Source: DATNFP01 sp035606335 (GTDB taxonomy: Bacteria > Bacteroidota > Bacteroidia > Chitinophagales > Chitinophagaceae). Taken from it: DNA of 38,479 bases. Shown piece by piece: positions 33,217-38,479 of this stretch. How positions within the stretch are numbered: the first letter of the stretch is position 1; each line of letters opens with the position of its first letter. Made by a program: the position numbers and the translations under genes. The notes under the pieces are model-generated. The model was not told the origin of the DNA, did not search any database, and saw nothing but the letters and a program-made list of their open reading frames with translations. The stretch spans positions 1-38,479 of the forward strand of contig DATNFP010000162.1 in assembly GCA_035606335.1 (NCBI GenBank). The letters run 5' to 3'.

Positions 33217-33425
33217 TTTTTTGGTTTGTTGAAAGATCTGACTATCTGCCATAAAGAAACGCACAATGCCAGCAATGGCAAAGAAATCAGGAATAATGGA
33301 AATTTCCAACCTATCCACTTATCTAATTTCCAACCTATCCATACGGCAACAAGCAACATCACCATCCACTGGGTGGCAAGGCCAGCATACTTAAGGGTGT
33401 TGCCATATTTATTGTTTTCAGCCAT
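33213..33425 (-). CDS. atpZ: AtpZ/AtpI family ATP synthase accessory protein
   Basis: The 70-residue protein has two membrane helices joined by a short loop, with AGLATQWMVMLLVAVWIGWK, LDKWIG and a second helix FPLFLISLPLLALCVSLWQI. This is the AtpZ/ATPase_gene1 pattern, including the glycine-to-Asp stretch WIGWKLDKW. Such proteins are encoded at the start of ATP synthase operons and affect F0 assembly or magnesium/ion supply. Its start is two bases after the preceding gene and its stop overlaps the next start, so it is translationally coupled. Confidence 0.85.
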   Translation of the reverse strand: MAENNKYGNTLKYAGLATQWMVMLLVAVWIGWKLDKWIGWKFPLFLISLPLLALCVSLWQIVRSFNKPKK

Positions 33426-33427
33426 AG

Positions 33428-33877
33428 CTATTTATTCTGGTTCTTTTTCATTTCTACCTGCCGCGGGAAAATGCTATTTATTGCTTCTTTGTTTACTTTA
33501 TTAACATCGAGTTTAGTAGTATCCAAATGACCAGTATAGCTTCCGCTTATAACTTTCCGGAGATTATTTTCATAGGCCTGCTGTGAAGCCATAAGGTCGG
33601 AAAGTGAATCTACATTTCTTTTAAGCCTTACAATTTGCATATGCGTTTTGTTGCTGCCATAGCCGGGGATATAATATTTTAAAGGTGTAACTAATAAAAT
33701 GGTAGTTGTTAACACCACAATTATTACGAATATAGTGCTAAAAAGGACATATAATTTACGCATTGTTAATCGAAAAGAAGCTACCTCTTCCAACGACTCG
33801 TCATTAATAAATACAATTCTATAATGAGTGTTTATTTTACGGAACAGATTTCGCCTTTTATATCTCGATTTTGCCAT
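33428..33877 (-). CDS. M23-peptidase N-terminal-type membrane protein lacking the peptidase domain
   Basis: The 149-residue protein has a cytoplasmic basic N-terminus (MAKSRYKRRNLFRKINTHYR), one membrane helix at about residues 45-65, then TPLKYYIPGYGS and a short coiled stretch (IVRLKRNVDSLSDLMASQQ). This matches the N-terminal part of Bacteroidota M23 metallopeptidases, in which TPLREYIPGYSS follows the membrane helix. The LytM/M23 domain (HxxxD, HxH) is missing, and the gene stops two bases before atpZ, so no remnant of the peptidase remains downstream. It could be a scaffold that works with separate cell-wall hydrolases. It heads the four-gene operon running down to the SprT-like gene. 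Confidence 0.68.
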   Translation of the reverse strand: MAKSRYKRRNLFRKINTHYRIVFINDESLEEVASFRLTMRKLYVLFSTIFVIIVVLTTTILLVTPLKYYIPGYGSNKTHMQIVRLKRNVDSLSDLMASQQAYENNLRKVISGSYTGHLDTTKLDVNKVNKEAINSIFPRQVEMKKNQNK

Positions 33878-33980
33878 TTGAGGACTAAACGCGCAATTTA
33901 CATTAATGAAAATTATACTTGTATATAAAATCTATGTTATTTAATGAGGTTAAATTACATATTAGCGGTAATAAGCTCCG

Positions 33981-34009
33981 TTTGAATTATGCTTTTTTGT
34001 CTATTTTTG
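33981..34009 (+). promoter_or_regulatory. Bacteroidota-type promoter for the PorW-like gene
   Basis: TTTG (33981-33984) is followed after 17 bases by TATTTTTG (34002-34009), a good match to the TTTG / TAnnTTTG arrangement. The start codon is about 90 bases downstream. Confidence 0.55.
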
Positions 34010-34098
34010 AAAGCTTACTAAGAATGCAAAAATATCCGGGGAACTATTAAAATAAAATATTTTCCTAATTATATAGTTATATATCAAAGAGAATAAAA

Positions 34099-37000
34099 TT
34101 GCGATTTAAATTAAGTTTAATATTTATATTATTTTCTTATCTATTAATCTGTGTGCCGGCGCATGCCCAAAAGGTAAATGGACATATGGGAAGTGCTAAT
34201 ACTTCGGATTCTGCGCGCATTGCCAGGAAACAATACCAGGATAGTATGCAGCAGGCACGGCAGCATAGCATAGACAGCGCCAAAGCATCACGGGAACATA
34301 TACTCGATAGTACAAAAACAATAAGACAACATAACCTAGATAGTGTAAAAGCAGTACGCAAGCATATATCTGACAGTCTTAACGCCATTCATAAATATAG
34401 AGATAGCAAACATTATAAAGACAGTGTGGAGAGGGTAAGAAAAGTAAGGTTGGATAAGATAAAGGCAGCCAGGCAAGCGACCTTTGATTCTCTAAAGGCG
34501 GCCAGACAAAAGATCACAGACAGCATAATGGCAGTGAGGAAAGCTAATACAGAAAGGATAAAGGCCATACAGAAGAGGCGATCAGATAGCCTGAATGTAA
34601 TAAGGAAATATAAGCAGAGTAAAAGATACAGAGATAGTGTGGCAGTATTGCGGCAGGAGCGAATGGATAGCTTGCGAACAGCACGGCAGAAATTTAACGA
34701 CAGTGTATTGGCAGTTCGAAAGCATAGAACAGATAGTATGTCGGTGGCGCGAAAACTATCATTAGATAGCGCCAATTTAGTTCGGAAATTACGTTTGGAT
34801 AGTCTGAAAGCCGTAAGGAAGGTGAAAACGGATAGCCTTGCAAAAGTGAAAGCCAACAAAGAGAAAATCTTAAAGCAGAAACAAAAAGAACGAGAGAAGA
34901 AATCTCAACTGGCTCTTGAGCTAAAAATAAATCAGAAGCGAGCGGCATGGAGCAATCAAAAAATGCTAAAGAAAAAATGGTCGAAGCCCAGGCAGGTAGT
35001 GCAAAATACCTTTACGCGTTTTAACTATTATTATAATGCAAACCTGAAGATGGAAGAAGCCCTTGCAAATATGCAACGAGTCAGAAAGGATAACTATGAC
35101 TCGGTGATAGGGCTTTATCCATTCGATCCTAACCGAGATTCGTCGTTACTGGTAGCGGATATGGATACTATTGCCCATAAAGTTTCTATAGGTATACAAA
35201 TACATGACCCAAGAAGCAAATGGGATGATGACCTGTATTTGTTATTAGGGGAAGCAAATTATTATAAAGGAAAGTATGATGCAGCAGCGATAGCTTTTCA
35301 TTATATAATAAGTGTAGACGAACGAAATAAGAAAAAGAAACCATCAGGAAATACTTATAGCCCGAGTGCTAAACAACAACCATCGATAGTAGAAAATAAT
35401 AAGAAAACTGCATTAGATTTTTTGAAACACAAACCTGTGCATAATGAGGCAATTCTGTGGATGGCGCGAACCTATACAGAAGCACACGAGGTGGAAAAAG
35501 CTGAAGCTGTATTGGCGCTGCTGGAATCTGATCCTAACCTGCCCAAGAATCTAAAGGGAAGGATAGCGCTTGAGAAGGCCTTTATGCAGCTTAGCGATCA
35601 TAATTATAAAGAAGCAACCACCCAACTTGAAATAGCAGAGGCTGATAATAATGTGCCTGAATGGCTAAGGCTACGTTCTGCTTTCCTGGATGGACAATTG
35701 CAGCAACAACTGGGTAACTACACAGCTTCTGTGGCAAGCTTTAAACAAGTGCTGGACCTGAACCCTAAGATAGATATGGATTTCTATGCCAGAAAATATA
35801 TGGCTTATTCCAGCATTTATTCCGGTGGAGAACAAAATAGGAAAGATGCTGTAGCCACACTAAAAAAAGTGCTTAATGACGGCAAGTATACAGCCTATAA
35901 TGACCAGATATATTATATGCTTGGCAACCTGGCAGCAAGTGGTAAAAATACAGATGAGGCAATAGCATATTTTCAAAAGAGTACTCATGCGTTACGAGCT
36001 ACTAAAAAACAAAAGGCTATCACATTCAGCGCATTAGGTAACCTGTATTATAACACAGGCAGCTATGTGGAAGCAAAAAAAGCATATGATAGCGCCTCCA
36101 TATTTGCATCAAATGCGCCTAAAGATAGTTCTGTAATAGTAGCGGTGCATAGGAGCATGGTGCTGGATAAAATAGTACATCCCATTACTATCATCCATGA
36201 TCAGGATAGCTTGCTTGCATTGGCATCGCTTAGTACTAAAGAACAGCGGGCTGTGGTGCGCAGGTATATTAAATATTTGGAAAAACTACGTGATGACAGT
36301 ATATATAATTCTCAACGCAGTGGAATAAGCAGTATAACGCAAGCTGAACTTGCAAACGGGGATGAAAATAATAACAATAATAGTGGAACTGCCTGGTATT
36401 TCTCTAATAGTACGCAGGTGGAACAAGGATATAGTGAGTTTAAGCATAAGTGGGGTAATAGGCCATTGGCTGATAACTGGCGAAGATCATCTGCTGTAAG
36501 TTTTGCCACAGGTAGTGGTGGCAACAATAATAATAATAACGGCAGTGCACCGGCAGAAAATAGCAATAATAATCTTGATGAAAATGGGTTGCCAACTGAA
36601 GAAAGCCTTTTGGCTGCCATTCCCAACACACCTGCTCAAAAAGAAAAAGCTAATAAGCTGATTGAAAAGGCATACATGACGCTGGCGAACGGATATTTTC
36701 GTGAGCTTGAGGATTATCCGCGTACTCTCAGTGCATTAGATACTCTTGATAAACGCTATCCTAAGAATGAAGAAAAAGCAGAGGGGCTATACCTGAGATA
36801 CCTGGTGGCGTTAAGACAGCAACAACTTGAAAAAGCTCAGGAATATAACAGAGAACTATCAGAACAATATCCTAATTCAGAATACGCTAAACTCGTGCAT
36901 CCGTCAACCGAAGATAATGGGGCGACAACCGCAAGCACAGCCATTTCTGCAGCTGATTTTTATGATGCAACTTATAGCTTGCTGTTACAACGACAGTATA

Positions 37001-37692
37001 CAGAGGTGATGATGCGCGTGAAAGAAGCAGAGCATCAATACAAAGATCCGGAATATAAAAACCGCTTCTACATTATGAACGCAATAGCGACAGCAGGAGC
37101 AGGTAACTATAACCAGGCTGACAGTTTACTGAAGGAATTTACCAAAATAAACCCATCTGATACACTTCGCCCATGGGCAGATGCGGTACTTAACTATCTA
37201 AATAAAAACCATCTTGTTAATTCAAAGGTCCCTGTAAAACCAGCACCGGCAACACCGCCTAATACTGTGGTAGCGGCAAATACGTTGCCAAACAATCCTA
37301 ATAGCAATGATAACAATGCACCTGTTAGTTATACTTACAAGCCATCAGATACACATTATTGTGTAATAGCGCTGCCCGGGATGGAACAACGCACTATGGG
37401 CATAAAAGCGGCAGTTAGTGATTTTAATACTTTTAAGTTCTCCAGCTTAGGATTGATCTCCAATATGGACATTATCGGTCCACAGCAGGCAATGATAGTA
37501 ACAAAACAATTCCAGAATTCAACACAGGCAAAGATATATATGAATGCATTGAAAGCTACTGACCAGATATTCAGAGAATATAAGTCAAATGAATATCAGG
37601 TATTTATTATTTCTGCAGATAATTATGCCAAATTATTTAAAGATCATTCCATCCAGGCTTATCTTACATTTTACCATACTAACTATAAGTAA
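34099..37692 (+). CDS. porW: PorW/SprE-like TPR protein (type IX secretion/gliding) with 11-residue repeat domain
   Basis: The 1197-residue exported protein starts at TTG. The frame closes upstream at 34066, and only this start gives the intact signal peptide MRFKLSLIFILFSYLLICV..AHA-Q; there is no lipobox. Residues 43-250 are an uninterrupted run of 11-residue basic repeats (R-K/Q-x-x-x-D-S). The domain from about 300 matches PorW/SprE: WSKPRQVVQNTFTRFNYYYN, NLKMEEALANM, IGIQIHDPRSKWDDDLYLL. Tetratricopeptide-like helices follow (about 360-700 and 850-1040), with Asn-rich linkers near 755-765 and 808-830 and a C-terminal domain YCVIALPGMEQRTMGIKAAV to the end. PorW/SprE is needed for type IX secretion and gliding in Bacteroidota. 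The known Flavobacterium SprE is a lipoprotein; this one apparently is not. Confidence 0.82.
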   Translation: MRFKLSLIFILFSYLLICVPAHAQKVNGHMGSANTSDSARIARKQYQDSMQQARQHSIDSAKASREHILDSTKTIRQHNLDSVKAVRKHISDSLNAIHKYRDSKHYKDSVERVRKVRLDKIKAARQATFDSLKAARQKITDSIMAVRKANTERIKAIQKRRSDSLNVIRKYKQSKRYRDSVAVLRQERMDSLRTARQKFNDSVLAVRKHRTDSMSVARKLSLDSANLVRKLRLDSLKAVRKVKTDSLAKVKANKEKILKQKQKEREKKSQLALELKINQKRAAWSNQKMLKKKWSKPRQVVQNTFTRFNYYYNANLKMEEALANMQRVRKDNYDSVIGLYPFDPNRDSSLLVADMDTIAHKVSIGIQIHDPRSKWDDDLYLLLGEANYYKGKYDAAAIAFHYIISVDERNKKKKPSGNTYSPSAKQQPSIVENNKKTALDFLKHKPVHNEAILWMARTYTEAHEVEKAEAVLALLESDPNLPKNLKGRIALEKAFMQLSDHNYKEATTQLEIAEADNNVPEWLRLRSAFLDGQLQQQLGNYTASVASFKQVLDLNPKIDMDFYARKYMAYSSIYSGGEQNRKDAVATLKKVLNDGKYTAYNDQIYYMLGNLAASGKNTDEAIAYFQKSTHALRATKKQKAITFSALGNLYYNTGSYVEAKKAYDSASIFASNAPKDSSVIVAVHRSMVLDKIVHPITIIHDQDSLLALASLSTKEQRAVVRRYIKYLEKLRDDSIYNSQRSGISSITQAELANGDENNNNNSGTAWYFSNSTQVEQGYSEFKHKWGNRPLADNWRRSSAVSFATGSGGNNNNNNGSAPAENSNNNLDENGLPTEESLLAAIPNTPAQKEKANKLIEKAYMTLANGYFRELEDYPRTLSALDTLDKRYPKNEEKAEGLYLRYLVALRQQQLEKAQEYNRELSEQYPNSEYAKLVHPSTEDNGATTASTAISAADFYDATYSLLLQRQYTEVMMRVKEAEHQYKDPEYKNRFYIMNAIATAGAGNYNQADSLLKEFTKINPSDTLRPWADAVLNYLNKNHLVNSKVPVKPAPATPPNTVVAANTLPNNPNSNDNNAPVSYTYKPSDTHYCVIALPGMEQRTMGIKAAVSDFNTFKFSSLGLISNMDIIGPQQAMIVTKQFQNSTQAKIYMNALKATDQIFREYKSNEYQVFIISADNYAKLFKDHSIQAYLTFYHTNYK
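34225..34848 (+). repeat. Eleven-residue protein repeats coded in the PorW-like gene
   Basis: Residues 43-250 resolve into 11-residue units such as RQHNLDSVKAV, RQKITDSIMAV and RKLRLDSLKAV, with two 16-residue units (98-113 and 169-184) that contain a duplicated KYRDSK/YKDS element. The order is five 11-mers plus a 16-mer, five 11-mers plus a 16-mer, then six 11-mers, i.e. a 71-residue super-repeat. Codons for the DS pair vary between copies, so the repeats are old. Confidence 0.85.
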
Positions 37693-37797
37693 AGGTTATA
37701 TGGTTATTGCTTAGGCTAAACTGTAAAAAGAGTGTTTTAGCAACTCATTTGCAGTAAAAAAGGCATAAATTTTGTAAATTAGGATGAGGGTTTATAT

Positions 37798-38479
37798 ATG
37801 CAGACGATCGTTACATCGGTTTATAATAAGAACGAAGAAGAAGAGAAAAGACTTATTCTAAGGGAATATAGGGCTTTATTACGCGGATTAAAGCAGCAGA
37901 TAAAAAAAGGGGACAGGATACTATTACGCCGTGCATTTGAGATGGCGGCAGATGCGCATAAAGACATGCGGCGTAAATCCGGCGAACCTTACATCTTGCA
38001 TCCATTAGCAGTTGCAAGAATAGTGGTGGAAGAAATTGGCCTTGGAGTTACTTCTGCGATATGTGCATTGCTACATGATGTAGTTGAGGATACGGAGATA
38101 ACATTGGAAGATATAGAGCACGAGTTTGGTGCTAATTTCGCAAAACTAATTGATGGGCTTACTAAAATATCTAATGTTGTAGACCTTAAAGCTGACACCA
38201 CTGTACAAGCCGAAAATTTCAGAAAAATACTATTAACACTGGCAGATGACCCACGTGTGATATTAATAAAACTTGCCGACCGGCTTCATAATATGCGGAC
38301 ATTGGGAAGCATGAGCCGGGAGAAGCAATTGAAAATTTCTTCTGAAACGACATATATCTATTCTCCACTGGCGCATCGATTGGGGCTGTATGAAATAAAA
38401 TCAGAATTAGAAGACCTTGCTCTTAAATATACACAGCCGGAAGTATATACAGAAATAGCAAAGGGCCTTAAAGAAACAA
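37798..38479 (+). CDS. RelA/SpoT-type (p)ppGpp synthetase/hydrolase, N-terminal part, truncated by window end
   Basis: From ATG 37798 the frame is open to the window edge (227 residues). The N-terminal HD hydrolase domain is recognisable: HKDMRRKSGEPYILHPLAVA (His54, His68), LLHDVVEDT (His93, Asp94, Glu97, Asp98) and KLADRLHNMRTL. The beginning of the linker to the synthetase domain follows (SPLAHRLGLYEIKSELEDL). The intact HD residues indicate working (p)ppGpp hydrolysis; the synthetase, TGS and ACT domains lie beyond the window. It is the long bifunctional RSH type that controls the stringent response in the cytoplasm. The gene starts 105 bases after the PorW-like gene. Confidence 0.95.
   Translation, partial: MQTIVTSVYNKNEEEEKRLILREYRALLRGLKQQIKKGDRILLRRAFEMAADAHKDMRRKSGEPYILHPLAVARIVVEEIGLGVTSAICALLHDVVEDTEITLEDIEHEFGANFAKLIDGLTKISNVVDLKADTTVQAENFRKILLTLADDPRVILIKLADRLHNMRTLGSMSREKQLKISSETTYIYSPLAHRLGLYEIKSELEDLALKYTQPEVYTEIAKGLKET

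Noticed and set aside
34137..34948. Long antisense open frames opposite the PorW-like repeat region
   Set aside because: They are leucine/arginine/serine-rich reflections of the 11-residue repeats on the other strand, with no promoter or family likeness.
36364..36560. AAT/AAC trinucleotide runs as microsatellites or phase-variable tracts
   Set aside because: They are in frame and code Asn-rich linkers between domains; unit changes would not shift the frame.
1..38479. CRISPR array, insertion sequence, prophage, tRNA or rRNA
   Set aside because: No regularly spaced DNA repeats, transposase or integrase motifs, phage structural genes, or tRNA/rRNA signatures were seen on either strand.

Overview
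The window looks like chromosomal DNA of a Bacteroidota bacterium, most likely in or near the Chitinophagia/Sphingobacteria lineages. The supporting signs are an A+T-rich base composition, Bacteroidota-type promoter boxes (TAnnTTTG), many lipoprotein signal peptides, a PorW/SprE-like type IX secretion/gliding protein, and families largely typical of this phylum (DUF3810, DUF7935, the long IspH form, the small PRPP-synthetase-like family). I see no rRNA, tRNA, CRISPR array, prophage or insertion sequence. The placement below phylum level is inference.

Layout. Positions 1-12137 are mostly core metabolism and housekeeping: the end of peptide release factor 3 (prfC), an M13 metallopeptidase lipoprotein, single-chain pyruvate carboxylase, then on the minus strand IspH and a ligase-associated type beta-lactamase-fold exonuclease, a DUF3810 membrane protein on the plus strand, and a minus-strand pair of methylmalonyl-CoA mutase large subunit with a DUF7935 protein. 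A 400-base gene-free stretch (12138-12537) holds four CCCA-type boxes on one helical face. Positions 12538-19652 are an accessory region of small exported or stress-type proteins: a carboxypeptidase-regulatory-like exported protein, an unknown lipoprotein, a small outer-membrane barrel, a DUF2383 four-helix protein, a DUF4142 protein, a PRPP-synthetase-like small protein, a stand-alone MEDS protein, and a DUF1573 lipoprotein paired with a fulvocin C-related cysteine-rich lipoprotein.

Positions 19804-29014 are a signalling block. A CHASE3 sensor kinase on the minus strand is divergent from a plus-strand run of rpoN (sigma-54), an NtrC-type sigma-54 activator, two tandem PAS-kinase paralogues and a REC-PAS-kinase hybrid, with spacings of 42 (or 18), 12, 13 and 0 bases. 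This looks like one co-transcribed sigma-54 control module. Sigma-54-like promoter candidates occur upstream of rpoN and of the small stress-type gene at 17294.

Positions 29114-38479 contain a glutaminyl cyclotransferase lipoprotein, a second M13 metallopeptidase, and a tight minus-strand operon (M23-type N-terminal domain without peptidase, AtpZ, an AtpI-like membrane protein, SprT-like protein). These are followed by a 1197-residue PorW/SprE-like protein whose N-terminal region is a striking run of 11-residue repeats, and by the start of a RelA/SpoT-type (p)ppGpp enzyme cut by the window end.

The most interesting items are the fulvocin-like/DUF1573 pair, the 11-residue repeat domain of the PorW-like protein, the sigma-54/multi-kinase module, and several inverted repeats placed exactly at promoter elements.
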